From the NCBI GenBank assembly GCA_021613375.1, contig CM038721.1, forward strand, positions 6,774,986 to 6,838,985: a stretch of DNA of 64,000 bases, given 5' to 3'. Origin of the DNA: Megaleporinus macrocephalus. Lineage: Eukaryota; Chordata; Actinopteri; Characiformes; Anostomidae. Shown here one piece after another: positions 45,961 to 59,318 of this stretch (the stretch's first letter is position 1; every line of letters starts with the position of its first letter). The notes under the pieces were generated by a model. That model had not been told where the DNA came from. It saw only the letters and a list, made by a program, of their open reading frames with translations, and searched no databases. A program made the translations under genes and the position numbers.

Positions 45961-47286
45961 ACCACTACACCACCATACTAACCACTACACCACCATACTG
46001 ACCACTACACCACTATACTAACCACTACACCACCATACTAACCACTACACCACCATACTAACCACTACACCACCGTACTAACCACTACACCACCATACTA
46101 ACCACTACACCACCATACTAACCACTACACCACCGTACTAACCACTACACCACCATACTAACCACTACACCACTATACTAACCACTACACCACCATACTA
46201 ACCACTACACCACCATACTAACCACTACACTACCGTACTAACCACTACACCACCATACTAACCACTACACCACCGTACTAACCACTACACCACCATACTG
46301 ACCACTACACCACCGCACTGACCACTACACCACCATACTGACCACTACACCACCGTACTAACCACTACACCACCATACTAACCACTACACCATCGTACTA
46401 ACCACTACACCACCATACTAACCACTACACCACCGTACTAACCACTACACCACCATACTGACCACTACACCACCATACTAACCACTACACCACCATACTA
46501 ACCACTACACCACCATACTGACCACTACACCACCGTACTAACCACTACACCACCATACTAACCACTACACCACCATACTGACCACTACACCACCGTACTA
46601 ACCACTACACCACCATACTAACCACTACACCACCATACTAACCACTACACTACCGTACTAACCACTACACTACCGTACTAACCACTACACCACCATACTA
46701 ACCACTACACCACCATACTAACCACTACACCACCGTACTAACCACAACACCACCATACTAACCACTACACCACCATACTAACCACTACACCACCATACTA
46801 ACCACTACACCACCGTACTGACCACTACACCACCGCACTGACCACTACACCACCATACTGACCACTACACCACCGTACTAACCACTACACCACCATACTA
46901 ACCACTACACCATCGTACTAACCACTACACCACCATACTAACCACTACACCACCGTACTAACCACTACACCACCGTACTAACCACTACACCACCATACTA
47001 ACCACTACACCACCATACTAACCACTACACCACCGTACTAACCACTACACCACCATACTAACCACTACACCACCGTACTAACCACTACACCACCGTACTA
47101 ACCACTACACCACCATACTAACCACTACACCACCGTACTAACCACTACACCACCATACTAACCACTACACCACCATACTAACCACTACACCACCATACTA
47201 ACCACTACACCACCGTACTAACCACTACACCACCATACTAACCACTACACCACCATACTAACCACTACACCACCATACTAACCATT
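45959..47286. repeat. 20-bp minisatellite derived from SINE A box (about 66 units)
   Basis: Same unit as 2158-4036 (CATACTAACCACTACACCAC), again with no register shift over its length. Variants here are CATACTGACC, CGCACTGACC, CACTATAC and CACTACCGTAC; CATTCACACC and CCTCCATAC, common in array 1, are absent. The two arrays have therefore diversified separately. Confidence 0.97.
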
Positions 47287-48149
47287 ACAAAAGACAATAA
47301 AATACATTTTTCTAATGGTAGTTCAATAAGTTATAAGTTATACTGAATTTTTGGTGGAAAAAGGGTTACGTGGCACTTAACTTATAGGTGGTACTCTGGG
47401 AGACACTACAATAAAGAGCAGTGGTCATCAACCCTGGCCCTGGAGGCCCACCTTTCCTGCAGGATCTACCTGCTCCAGCTGATAAACTCTCTGTTTAGCT
47501 GGATCAGATGCATTAGTGTGAGTTACCAGCAGAAGGGCATGTCAGATGCAGCTGGAGGCTTGGTCACCACTGCTGTACACAGTAAGCTCCATTAGCATAT
47601 AAACAAAAAGAGCTCATTTTTGCTTATGGTTCTGTGTTACTGATGTAGAGCAGTCAGTGCTCCGTCTGTGATCCGTTCCCCGACCTTAAATGGAGACCTT
47701 CTAACATCCTTTTAATAAAAAGCTCCAAGAGAACAAACGCACTCTGGATACGAGGAAGAAGACGTGTTAAAACATGGCAGCCTTGGCGTTTCTTGTATCC
47801 TCTGTGGCAACTTGAGTTGTAAGTGCAGAGAAGGCATTTAGAGATAGGATTTTAAGAAAACGGAGCATTAAAAATAGATCAAGGGATTCGCGGCAGAACT
47901 TGGCAAAGCGAACATTAAGAGCTAGTGAGGAGGAGATAGAACTCATTTTAACCAGAGCAGAGGAATGAAAGGAATTTTAATTGGGGACACTCACAAAGCT
48001 GCGCTGTAGAGACCCCCACGAACACACCCGCAAGGCTGTAGCTGCTTCAACCAGGGGATAACTCTGTTATGAGTGTGGCCACTTATCCATAAAATGATCC
48101 CTCAAGCCACAGAGTAATATTCGCAACGTTTTTTTATGAATGTAGATAC
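47287..48149. other. Low-copy sequence containing a small MITE
   Basis: Apart from the element at 47416-47575, no feature was recognised. 47680-48030 is repeat-free and moderately GC-rich. Confidence 0.35.
47416..47575. mobile_element. Small inverted-end element (about 160 bp)
   Basis: GAGCAGTGGTCATCAACCCT at the left and GGCTTGGTCACCACTGCTGT at the right are inverted repeats (AGCAGTGGT and partners). The interior (CTGGCCCTGGAGGCCCACCT, TCCTGCAGGATCTACCTGCT) matches a common teleost MITE from memory. Confidence 0.65.
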
Positions 48150-48779
48150 GCCATTTCACCAGTTTATCTAAAATAAACTGCTTTTCGGGATTATTTTAGG
48201 TTAACATAGCTGCTGTCATACTTCAAGTGGCCAAGGTCAACTAACTTGTTAGTTATTTTGTTAGTCATTTTGTTCTTCTAGCTAATGGCTGTAGATGGTT
48301 GCATGCCGCCCTTTACATGGAGTGTAAATATCATGTGGAATGGAGCAAAAAAAAAACCAACTCTATCATGATTTTTCAAATCCTACTATTAAAACACACC
48401 ACCATATGAACAGGTATGTCAATGCTTACAAGAGCATTGCACCCTTGTGCTGCTTGTTATTGTTGGAGTGGAGCTGAAAATGGATTACAACACTGCCATC
48501 TAGTGGTCAGACGTTTAAACACAACACACAATGATTCACTTTCTGCCAGAAATCTGTGTATTGATACTGTGTTTTTCAGAATTGATACAGGATCACCAAA
48601 CATAATATCCCGATATTCTATATTTTTGATGTGTGAGTGAGGTTTAGCCACAATCCCACAACACAACTCCTTCCAATGGCAGTGGGGCCCTAAACTAATA
48701 GATAAAGCACATGTCCCCTCTGGGCATCTTCTTTGCCAGCCGCTGCCTAACGCATACAAACACACACATACATACATAC

Positions 48780-48835
<56 letters not shown>
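48150..48835. mobile_element. Duplicated block with hAT-like repeat, copy 1, ending in (AT)n
   Basis: 48150-48290 matches 50249-50350; 48340-48780 matches 50600-51000 at high identity (GCCCTTGTGCTGCTTGTTAT or close variants, GAATTGATACAGGATCACCA, GGCATCTTCTTTGCCAG). The inner text with GATACTG/GATATT words is typical of degraded fish hAT elements. An AT run of about 27 units follows at 48781-48834. Confidence 0.75.
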
Positions 48836-48836
<1 letters not shown>

Positions 48837-49245
48837 AGATGGAGAAGCGTGATTGGTCTTTAAAGCACTGCATCCGACGCTTTGCATTGCGCTTGGTGAT
48901 GTAAGGCTTGGATGCAGCTGCTTGGCCATAAAAACCATTCCATGAAGCTCTCTACGCTCTGTTCTTGAGCTGATCTGAAGGCCACATGAAGTTTGGAGGT
49001 CTGTAGTGATCATCTACAGTGACCATCACTTGGTGGCTGAGTTGCTGTCGTTCCCAATCACTTCCACTTTGTTACAACACCACTGACAGTCCACTGTGAA
49101 ATATTTAGTAGTGAGGAAACTTCCGGACTGGACTTGTTCCACAGGTAGCATCCTATCACGATACCATTCTAGAATTCACGAAGCTCCTTAGAGCAACCCA
49201 TTCTTTCACTAATGTGTGTAGAAGCTGTATGCATTTATTCTTGTA
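48836..49245 (-). mobile_element. Tc1/mariner transposase N-terminal remnant
   Basis: On the minus strand the frame 49013-48747 reads TDLQTSCGLQISSRTERREL, then HGMVFMAKQLHPSLTSPSAM, the helix-turn-helix region of a Tc1-like transposase with a frame slip in the middle. Further upstream text (GTTACAACACCACTGACAGT, TGAAATATTTAGTAGTGAGG, GAGCAACCCATTCTTTCACT on the plus strand) continues toward the protein N-terminus. The catalytic half is missing. Confidence 0.8.
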
Positions 49246-50033
49246 ACAGGATTAGGCTTTGTTTATTTATTAGTTACCTGCTGACCTGGTCAGCCTACTC
49301 TACTTGTGTGCATTTCTAAGAACATGAGGACTGCCATCGCTGGTCCAGCATGTTCTAAACCTAAAAACTGGGGTGAAAGCTGGAGCTATGGAGTCTGTAG
49401 GAAACTTTATGGGTGTTAAGATTCATCGGTGTGTCGTAAAATCGTGTAAGAACACTGACTGTGACTCGAGGCCTTGACATTAGACCTAACTGTGCGAGTC
49501 TCACGGCCCATGCGTGAGAGTCGGCGGCCTGTGTTTAAAATTTCTCCTCTTAATTTTGACAGACGCTCATTTCAGTCACACAAGAATAAGAGGCTCCAAC
49601 TGAGATCTGCCACCCTCCACAGAGCTAGCACACCCAGGCAAGAGAAGCACTTTAGAAGGGGAAAAATTCTCAGCCCATTTCCAGCAGCCCACTCCTGTCC
49701 ATGCCATAAAGGGATTGTCGGGGTGAACGGCTGGCTGACACCAAAAAACGAGAAAAAGAAATCTCCAGATTTGGGAAATCTAAGTGAAAGCAGGAGTTTT
49801 CCCTACTTGGAAAGGAAAAGTAGTGGAAAGTTGTGTGTCCAGTTTTCTTTTTTTTCCAGCATAGACTGGACAAAGCCTCTGGCCACTGGGCCTCATTTAC
49901 TACTACAGACAGCACAGAGACGGGGTCAGGGAGGGACATGGGTTTCTCTTGAAAAGGGATTCTCAGTATGAAGACTAATGAGTTAAGTTAAGGCGATGTG
50001 AAAGTATAGCTAAGCATGATGGAGGTCATGGAG
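49246..50033. other. Low-copy block, possible noncoding element
   Basis: 49470-49980 is repeat-free. A 165-codon plus-strand frame (49474-49971) overlaps an opposite frame, has no recognised domain and no clear splice context, so no gene is called. Confidence 0.3.
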
Positions 50034-50240
50034 CAGAACATCAGCAATGATGAACGTCCTTGTTATATTACAAGCTCGTTTGTTTTTTGTTTGTTTTTAT
50101 AGTATTATAAGTGCCATAAGTCTGTTACACTGTGAGAAAATTCAATGATGAACTGAGCAACAGAAATAGTTAAATATGACTAATTAGTCAAGAACGTTTC
50201 TTTCAGGACCTGCTGCCTCAAGGCCAGGCCGTGCTGCTCA
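50034..50240. repeat. Direct duplication, left copy
   Basis: TTATATTACAAGCTCGTTTG, AGTCTGTTACACTGTGAGAA, GATGAACTGAGCAACAG and CAAGGCCAGGCCGTGCTGCT recur at 51150-51345 in the same orientation, about 1.1 kb away. Confidence 0.9.
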
Positions 50241-50248
50241 TAACTCGA

Positions 50249-51148
<900 letters not shown>

Positions 51149-51149
51149 T

Positions 51150-51345
51150 AGCAATGATGAATGTCCCTGTTATATTACAAGCTTGTTTGGTTTTTGTTGT
51201 TTTTATAGTATTATAAGTTCCATTAGTCTGTTACACTGTGAGAAAATTTCATGATGAACTGAGCAACAGGAATATGACTAATTAGGCATTCTTTCAGGAC
51301 CTGCTGCTTTAAGGCCAGGCCGTGCTGCTCATAACTTGAGATAAA
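51150..51345. repeat. Direct duplication, right copy
   Basis: Right member of the pair with 50034-50240 (GTTATATTACAAGCTTGTTT, TAGTCTGTTACACTGTGAGA, AAGGCCAGGCCGTGCTGCTC). Confidence 0.9.
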
Positions 51346-52084
51346 TGTTAATGTTTCATTTTGTTTATCAACAGTCAAACACTGAAATCACCGTTTGGCG
51401 CCAGGTAACTCTAACCATAGCTCGGAAATCAATGATAATGTTACTGGCTGTGTTTCCACACCAATGTTCGAGCCAACAAGAACTGTAGCCTCTTTGTTAT
51501 GACCTATCATATGTCATAAAAACACCAGCTTTCTGTTTAGCTCATGGCTCGTCACGAAGCGGCCCATCCCTCAAAGTGGAGACCGCTACTTAGCCCCCTT
51601 TTAACGCTGACTCCTTTTATTAAAGTCTCCATCACGATACATCAACGTGTCACTGATGGAGGCCAGCGCCGCTAAACCTGCCAGTCGCAGATCTTTTAAC
51701 CACCCGCTTGCCTTATAAATACACTCCGCAGGCCGCAGAGACGGTGCCTGGCATTAGCGCTGTCATGCCACGCGTCGCCTCAAACCCTGGCCCCGCCCCC
51801 ATTACCCATCAGTCCCAACCTCGACACCCTCCAAGCCCGCCCGGCTCAGAAATGCACCCTGCCTGCGCACAGGCCGCTTTTTTCCTTCCCTTCGCCCCAG
51901 GATCCATTTTAGCGTAGCCCCGCTCCCATTATGTGGAAACACTGGCGCTAGTGTGCTAGCCTGCGCCAAGAAGGCCCAGCTGGCTAGCCTCAAAAACGCA
52001 GAGCAGGTAGTGAAGCACATGAAACCCCATTAGACGCGCTCTGGAGTGGCCTGAGGGAGCGGCTCCGCACTTTCGCTGGCGTCT
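51346..52084. other. GC-richer low-copy block, possible conserved noncoding element
   Basis: 51520-52080 is CpG-rich and repeat-free. Opposing frames at 51708-51917 and 51802-52020 overlap each other and resemble nothing known. Confidence 0.25.
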
Positions 52085-52215
52085 GCGTGCGTTAGGCAGC
52101 GGCTGGCAGCGAAGATGCCCAGAGGGAACATGTGCTTTATCTATTAGTTTAGGGCCCCACTGCCATTGGGAGGAGCTGTGTTGTGGGACTGTGGCTAAAC
52201 CTCACTCACACATGG
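52085..52215 (-). mobile_element. Inverted fragment of the 48150/50249 block
   Basis: GTTAGGCAGCGGCTGGCAGC, TCTATTAGTTTAGGGCCCCA and GGCTAAACCTCACTCACACA are the complement of 48640-48755 and 50870-50990. This piece exists here without the hAT-like text, so it may be a separate short element. Confidence 0.8.
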
Positions 52216-52439
52216 CAACACATCAAATATTACAGGAGCAATGACAGAAAAATGAACTTAAACTGTACTTCAAATGATCCTAAACACCGTCTCTATTCGT
52301 ATCACATAGAAAAACAAGTATCTGTGAAATAGTGCGTTTATAGGGCCAAAAACTGTCTTTACTTTCAATGGAAGTTAATGTAGGGCTGTGGGGAACCGTC
52401 ATGGCCCTCTATGCCCTCTCAGAGGGCCTAAAATATTCT

Positions 52440-52476
<37 letters not shown>

Positions 52477-52899
52477 ATTTTCTTTTATCTACCTACAGTT
52501 TGACAATCAACAGCTAAACAATTATAAAAATATAGACAAATAAATTATTTAAACGTGTCTATTCAATCTGTGTTGGAGCGTGAGGGGTTAAGTGGAAGCC
52601 TGTGAGTCTGTGTCTCCCTCTATAAGGACTGTGATGTCTCTGCAGAATGTTGGTGATTGGTGGTCCCGCTGTTCATGTACAGAGGGGGCCAGGCAGTTAT
52701 AATTCAGCGTTACCAATTTCAAATGACAGTAAAACTGACCAATCATATCTTCCCTCTAAGTGGGCGGGGCTTAACTGTGTGATCATTTCAGCCCACTGTG
52801 GTGATGCTAGCTGGAGAAACAGCTAGCTAGCGCTAGGCTACCACCGCTAGATAGTTTGCTGAGTCACGATGGAAGGCCATGTCCCCCCCAAACTGTCAT
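52216..52899. other. MITE fragment, (CA)n and low-copy sequence
   Basis: 52305-52380 is a fragment of the CCAAAGAAAA MITE family (AACTGTCTTTACTTTCAATG). A CA run lies at 52441-52470. The rest is not recognised; repeated GCTAGCT words near 52807-52835 are unexplained. Confidence 0.4.
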
Positions 52900-53195
52900 T
52901 GGGGGCCATTCGCCGTGACATTTTTTACACAAAGTAAACGGAAGCTACTGCATTCAAATGATCTTAAAAAGTATTTATTTGTTGTCGCAGTACTAAGAAA
53001 AACATGTATCTCTATTTTTGTCAGTTGTATTTTTCTAGATCATTTGAATGCAGCAGCTGTCGTTCCTGATGAATTTTGTGATGAATGTACTAAAAGAAAT
53101 CCTCTAAAATGTCTAGTTTCATTGACTTACATTAAAAGTAAAGAAAGTTTCTCCTGTAAAGTTTCTATTTTGGAGATATTTGTTTTGGCCAGCGA
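52900..53195. mobile_element. Degraded pair of CCAAAGAAAA-family MITE fragments
   Basis: Words from both halves of the family occur: AAGTAAACGGAAGCTACTGC, AGAAAAACATGTATCTCTAT, GAATGCAGCAGCTGTCGTTC, CATTGACTTACATTAAAAGT and CTCCTGTAAAGTTTCTATTT. A repeated CATTCAAATGATC / GATCATTTGAATG inverted pair lies at 52952 and 53037. Confidence 0.65.
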
Positions 53196-53284
53196 GGATA
53201 TCTATATATATAGCTGTTTAGCTTTAGCTCGCTAAGTTTCGCTATTTCGAGATTTTATATATATATGCTAAATTTTCCTCAGGA
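53196..53284. other. Spacer with short AT run
   Basis: TATATATA runs near 53205 and 53257; nothing else. Confidence 0.4.
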
Positions 53285-53975
53285 TAAAGCTGTCAAGTAA
53301 CAAAGTGCAAATACTCAAATACTTTGTTACCTTACTTAAGTAGAAATGTTGGTTATTTATATTTTACTGGAGTAAATATTTTTTAGCTGACTTTTTACTT
53401 CTACTGCTTACATTTTAAACATAGTCTTGTTACTCCTATTTCATTTCAGCTTGTTTTCATTCATGTACATTTACATTTGAAGTTTCTGCACCATTATAAT
53501 ACTTTTAGACAACTAGTCATCATATCTTCTGCTCCATGAAACACATGTTAATGTTCAGTAGTAACAGATATGCTTCTTTAATATATTTACATTGTACTAA
53601 ACTACATTCATGTTCAATGGGTGTATATGAGCTGAAACAGGAAGCCTAGCGCATCCCAAATTTATCAACATTAATATTTTAATATAACATTATAGTCATT
53701 ATGGCTTTTAGAAGAATGGGGTTTTTGGGAAGGTGGGCTAGTGCACTATAGACCCCTGTGGTGCGGCCTAAGCTTTTGTCCTTAATGGAATTTTGTTCCT
53801 TACATTACTTTTACTTTTATACTTTAAGTAGTTTGGAAAGCAGTACTTTTACACTTTTACTGGAGTAAAAAGCTTGAGTTGATACTTCAATTTCTACAGA
53901 AGTATTTTTAAACCCTAGTATTTATACTTCTACCTGAGTAATGACTGTAAATACTTCTGACACCTTTGCTCTCTA
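53285..53975. mobile_element. hAT-type non-autonomous element, copy 1
   Basis: Left part AACAAAGTGCAAATACTCAA, TTACCTTACTTAAGTAGAAA; right part AGTAAAAAGCTTGAGTTGAT, ACAGAAGTATTTTTAAACCC and ATACTTCTACCTGAGTAATG then CTTCTGACACC. The inverted use of ACTTAAGTA and ACTTCTG words fits a common teleost hAT MITE. It contains one copy only of the TACT.CTTACATTT segment that is amplified in copy 2 (62173). Confidence 0.75.
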
Positions 53976-54719
53976 TATATCAAATCAGAGAAACTTAGTG
54001 AGCTAAAGCTAACCAGCTAGCAGTCCATCTGCATGTCTGCTTTTTGTGTCTGTCTATCCGTCTGCACATCTCTTCATTGCTAAAGCATAAAAGATGGATT
54101 AAGATGTTGGTTCTGTATGGCTTGGACTGTTGAACAGAGAGCTGTCAATCAAGCTGCATATTAGCCACGCCCAGATATAAGAACTCAGTAGTCTTATAAT
54201 ATTTAAACCTTAATTCTTTTTTTTTTACTGAACTTTAGCTTGAAATTTTAATATAACACTCAAGTTTAGTATCATAGAAATCGTTTAACATTGTGTGGTA
54301 GGAGCTCTGTATCATGAATTCTTCTAAAGCTGTGAGGAGTGTTTCTGGCTGCACTGCTTTTTGAATGAAGAACAGAGCTTATTTATTTACATATGTTTCC
54401 TTTACCTGCACCACCTGTTGTACACTGAAGGATACAGAGGGCTTGGAAAGTGGTCATTTAAAATGAATTATGGGACATAAAACCAGACAAACATCCTAAG
54501 TGGTCCTAAATGGAAAATAGAATACAATAAAAATGTAGGATATGGGCCTTTTAAGCCCGAGTCCTGTAGGAGAGCAGAAGGAAGGCATGCTATACTGACA
54601 TGGCAAGGTCGCTGACAATCCTTATAAGTGCTTTAACTGATGCTAAAAACATCAAATACATCTGAAGCTTTACAGTTCCATTTCATACAAACTCAGCTTA
54701 TGGCCTGCAACATACCCCA
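53976..54719. other. Low-copy sequence, no gene seen
   Basis: No recognised feature. Confidence 0.35.
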
Positions 54720-55270
54720 TCAGCTGCTACACCATTAAACACTCCTTCACACAAGAGTGGCGCGTTACTTTCGTCTTGTCAGGAAAAGTTTGGGTTTATC
54801 TGTCATAACAGCGGTGGGCGGACTGCATTAGAGCCTCTGCTGTGCCACCGGCCCTCGACAGCAGCTCAGTCGTTTACCCTAAATCAACCCTGCCCTCGGT
54901 CTTAACGTCCCTCGAACAACTGGACCGGGAACAAAGTCCAGCACGAGAGTGAATCAAAGCAGGGTTTCCATAACAAGCCCCAAAACTGTCACGGCCGGGG
55001 CACAGAGCGGCCCGGTAATAATCCCCCCTGGCCAGAAACAGCGCGTTTACCTGGGCCGGCCTATTAGAGAAAGTTTACTCAGGCCAAATGACCTGAATTC
55101 CCCCTAAGCCTCAGAGCCGGTAGGAAATCTCCCAGCGCCGGCACCGCTCCAGAGCGTCCGCTGCAGAGAGCAGTTCTACAACAGAGATTCACTTGTTTTC
55201 CAGAATTACATCCAAATAGGATGCGGGCTAAGTGTTCATGAAAGGATATACAGCCATACAATGTAAATAA
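54720..55270. other. CpG-rich low-copy block, possible conserved noncoding element
   Basis: Repeat-free and CpG-rich (for example TGTCACGGCCGGGGCACAGA near 54988). A short minus-strand frame at 55079-55273 resembles nothing known. Confidence 0.3.
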
Positions 55271-56769
55271 CACTAGAATTGCGATTAAATTGCTATTGTG
55301 ATACAGAGTAGTATATTAATAACACACTAAATGAATCAAGAATTATGAATAAGGTCACAAAAACTAATGTATCCTTGCTGGATTGTATGAACACCCATAA
55401 CTGATCAGCTGGAACTGCGGGTGGTCATGTCTGCTTACAGCAAATGGTTAAAAAACGTGATTGGTTAGATCATAATAATGGTATAGTTCCCACTATAGGA
55501 TAATCTGCATAAAGGGATACAGGATCTACTGTTTTTTATGCTCATAATTTTGTTCATAATTTTATTTTGGGGTCTACTAGACTAGATTTACATGCTTCAG
55601 TTTCCAAAAACACCATATTTCTTATATACTGTACATCAGTATTCACTCTGTATTCAGTCGGAAATGCTCTATTAGAGCTCCTATGTCTTTAAGCCCTGCC
55701 TCCCGATGAACCCAGTGTGCTCTGACTGGTCAGCTCACCCTCTCTGCTCTGATTTGCCCGTCCACACTTACACTTCTTAAAAATCTTCCTTCTCCAGCAT
55801 CAGTTTGAATCAGAGTATGACCCTGAAAGTCCAGTAGAACAGGTTGGTAGGTCCACCTTTGAAAGCCAGGCCGTAGCAGGCCATGTCAAGCTTGTCAATA
55901 GGCGGGCAATACGGACTGTGTTACAAGATGATGTAATCTTGTAACAGAGAAAAGGCCTTGAATTCCAGCGAGGGGTTTGAGGCAGCTGAGAGAAGTGGTT
56001 TCTGTAGGAGAGAGTTTCTCCCTCTGGCATGTCAGTGGGTTTTAGAACTTTGCTTAACGTCACATTAAAGGAAAGAGAAAGTAGGTCTTCTCTAATCTGA
56101 GTTTGAACTAACTGTAGGTACATTGCCACTGCAGCTTATGTTGGATGGGCTGGTTAATGCCATAGCAGCAGCTCTTGGACCAATCAGAGTTGAGCTTCTA
56201 AGCAACCAGGATGCTTCTGATGGAGAAGGTCCTTTCCCCCCTCCCTCTTTTCACTGGAGGAGCCTCATGCTGAGTTTGCATGTTGGCAGCAGTGGGTCAA
56301 TGGCAAAACGGATATTCCAATGCTTTCAATGGAGCAGCGTCGGAAAAGTCTGATCCGGCCAGTGGCAGTGTTCACTGCGGTCAGTGGAATGTGCTGTCAA
56401 GAGTTCAATTTCCCCAATTTTTACCGTCAGCCATGGTGGTGGAACAAACCAGATGTTGATTTTTTGGAATGCCAAGACTCTCATTGTTTGACGTCCAGGT
56501 AAATCCAGTCTTACACAACAAAAAGATTAACTATCTGATGTTGGCAAAACCCCTATGACACCAAAGCCAACATGTAAATGCAGCATTAATTATATAAAAT
56601 CATCATTGTTTTATATAACTGTTCATCATAAACATCACACTTCAATGTATACGTGCACAAGACCTATGCACATCCTGAATACACTTTCAGTCAAAAGTTT
56701 GAACACACCTAACCGAATATATCCCTCCATCCCTCCATCCATCCATCTTTCTCTTCCAGTCTACAAGTC
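55271..56769. other. Low-copy sequence, possible old repeat pieces
   Basis: 55690-56500 contains text with the look of old repeats but no second copy in the window. TTTCAGTCAAAAGTTTGAAC at 56687 resembles an isolated Tc1-type end. ATCCCTCCATCC words at 56721-56748 may be a repeat tail. No gene was recognised. Confidence 0.4.
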
Positions 56770-56925
56770 AGAGTCAATCCCAGTGTCATCAGGCGATGCC
56801 AGGGTGCACCATGGACAGGTTGCCAGTCCATCGCATGGCCACACACACTCACACCTACGGGGAGTTAAGAGTGAGTGATCAACCTAACATGCATGTGTTT
56901 GGACAGTGGGAGGAAACCGGAGTAC
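56770..56925 (-). mobile_element. tRNA-headed SINE copy 4, head deleted
   Basis: GTCAATCCCAGTGTCATCAG, CACCATGGACAGGTTGCCAG and CATGCATGTGTTTGGACAGT match the tail side of copies 1 and 2. The text stops at ACCGGAGTAC and joins the 20-bp array there, so about 110 bp of head including the B-box-like site is missing. Confidence 0.85.
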
Positions 56926-57468
56926 CATACTAACCACTACACCACCATACTATCCACTACACCACCATACTAACCACTACACCACCATACTAACCACTAC
57001 ACCACCATACTAACCACTACACCACCGTACTAACCACTACACCACCGTACTAACCACTACACCACCGTACTAACCACTACACCATCGTACTAACCACTAC
57101 ACCACCGTACTAACCACTACACCATCGTACTAACCACTACACCATCGTACTGACCACTACACCACCGTACTGACCACTACACCACCGTACTAACCACTAC
57201 ACCACCGTGCTAACCACTACACCACCATACTAACCACTACACCACCATACTAACCACTACACCACCGTACTAACCACTACACCACCATACTAACCACTAC
57301 ACCACCGTACTAACCACTACACCACCGTACTAACCACTACACCACCATACTAACCACTACACCACCATACTAACCACTACAACACCATACTAACCACTAC
57401 ACCACCATACTAACCACTACAACACCATACTAACCACTACACCACCATACTAACCACTGCGCCGCTCT
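56926..57468. repeat. 20-bp minisatellite derived from SINE A box (about 27 units)
   Basis: Same unit as at 2158 and 45959 with CATAC, CGTAC and CATCGTAC variants. The right end reads CTAACCACTGCGCCGCTCTA, which resembles the usual outer end of the SINE head rather than an array unit. Confidence 0.97.
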
Positions 57469-58574
57469 AACAGAATATATATGTTTATATGTTTAATGAT
57501 AAAGACATGAGTACCGACTACTGACTCGTGTAGTTCTGGAGCTTCCCAGTATGTGATTACTCAAGTGCTTGCAAACACAGTGAATTGATTACTGATCAAA
57601 TCAGATTTTCAGATTAAGTGTATGTAAACACACTCCCAGTAAGGTCTTTTCCACAGCTGCGGGACACGTCTTCCCACATTTCAGTTTAAAGAATGATTAG
57701 CTGCTCATTGTATCAGTAAGGGTTAAAAGAACTGTTGCAGCTGAAGCATTCATCAATGTCACAAGAATTTTCCCAAGAAATTTTGGATCATGGATATTAT
57801 ATGAGCATAACACAAGCTTTTATTCTGACATACAGTTTATATATAGTTTATATAGTTCCTTCTAATTCAGTTCCAAATAAGCTATTCGTTGCCCAATCCC
57901 ATCAGTGGTGCAATACCCCGAGTTTTATGTGAGAACATTGAGCCCATTGTGCTGATAAAATCTAGCACAAGCGTTTTGAATCCAACCTTTTATCACTCCA
58001 CTTCATTCAATATTCCCCTCGCTGCATATCTGAAATTCACAGACAGGCGCTAGTCTAGATTTAACTGAGCATCCTTCAACTGCCTTTTCATTTACTCACG
58101 CTGGGGAGACGCGACTGCTGCTGCTGTTGTTGTTGTTAAAAAACATATTAAGCCTAAACTAGGACTGTATTACTTTCTCTTACTTTTAAAATGAAATTTC
58201 TTTGTTGGGGAAGATGTCAGGTTTGGACTGAAGACATTCGTGTGAAAGTTAGTGAGCTATGAGGGCCCACTTTCTATATTTTTAATAGTATTTAATTATT
58301 TTTACTGGGCTCCACTGGGGTAGCATTTTAAAACTGTATGTACCAAACAGTCATAATTCACAATTCATAATTCTTAGTTACAATCTATTTTTCCTTCATA
58401 TACAGGCTGTTTCTGTTACTGTGTATGTAAATGAGCTCTGTTCTGACTGGCTGGCTGGTACTGCATTAGATTTAAAAAGCAGTCCAGCCTGAAACACTCC
58501 TTATAACTTCAGTGTGAAGGGAGGCGGCTGTAGCCTGAAGAGCAATGAGAAATAATTACATCCATATGCACACC
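57469..58574. other. Low-copy sequence, no gene seen
   Basis: 57990-58130 is somewhat GC-richer and ends in a short (TGC)/(TTG) run near 58117. Nothing else recognised. Confidence 0.35.
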
Positions 58575-58699
58575 TAACTGTACTTTACTTTATTATTGTT
58601 CCCGTAGGGGAAATTTGATTTGCAGCATAAATGACTGGGCATAACATTTACAACACCACGCCTCCCCTCAACATATATATTAAATATTGAATTATATAC
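58575..58699 (-). mobile_element. L2-like LINE 3' tail
   Basis: TTATTGTTCCCGTAGGGGAA then ATTTGATTTGCAGCA is, on the minus strand, the CTGCAAATCAAATTTCCCC...GGAACAATAA ending common to fish L2-like LINEs. It is separated from the matching reverse-transcriptase end (59319-59870) by the Rex3-like fragment. Confidence 0.6.
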
Positions 58700-59318
58700 A
58701 ATGTCCATCCATCTATCCATTATCTACCACTTATTCCAGAGATCCGAGTCAGGGAGGTAGCAGTCTAAGCTAAGAAACACAGACTTCCCTCTTCCCAGCC
58801 ACCTCCTCTAGCCCCTCCGGGAGGATACAGAGGAGTTCCCAGGCCAGCCAAGTGATATAACTCCTCCAGCGTGTCCTAGGTCTTCCTACCGGTCGGACAT
58901 GTTCGGAACACCTCCACAGGGAGGCGTCTAGGAGGCATCCTAACCTGATGCCCGAACCACCTCAGCGACGTGGAGGAGTAGCGGCTCAACTCTGAGCCTC
59001 CCCCGTATAATCGAGATCCTCACCCTATTTCTAAGAGTAAGACCCGATACCACACGGAGGAAACTCATATCAGCAGCTTGTATCCGCGATCTCGTTCTTT
59101 CGGTCACTATCCAGAGCTCCTGACCACAGGTGAGAGTAGGAACGTAGATTGACCAGTAAATAGAGAGCTTTGCCTTTTGGCTCAGCTCTCTCTTCACCAG
59201 GACAGACCGGTACAGAGCCGGCATCAGAGCAGGTCTGTCAACCTCCCGCTCCATCCAAGACCTGAGATACTTAAACTCCTCCACTTGAGGCAGGAGGTCC
59301 TTTCCAACCTGGAGTGGT
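58700..59318 (-). mobile_element. Rex3/RTE-like LINE fragment (C-terminal coding end)
   Basis: The minus-strand frame 59284-58940 reads MEEFKYLRSWMEREVDRPAL, YRSVLVKRELSQKAKLSIYW and TERTRSRIQAADMSFLRVVS, the end of a non-LTR reverse-transcriptase protein. Further text (RMPPRRLPVEVFRTCPTGRK, then a frameshift) continues to about 58800. The 3' end reads ATGGATAGATGGATGGACAT on the minus strand, fitting the GATG-type tail reported for Rex3. Possible target duplication: TATATACAATGT at 58681-58693 and TATATAATGTA at 59323-59334. Confidence 0.75.

Noticed and set aside
49474..49971. 165-codon plus-strand frame
   Set aside because: Arg/Ser-rich, unrecognised, overlapped by an 89-codon opposite frame and lacking splice signals.
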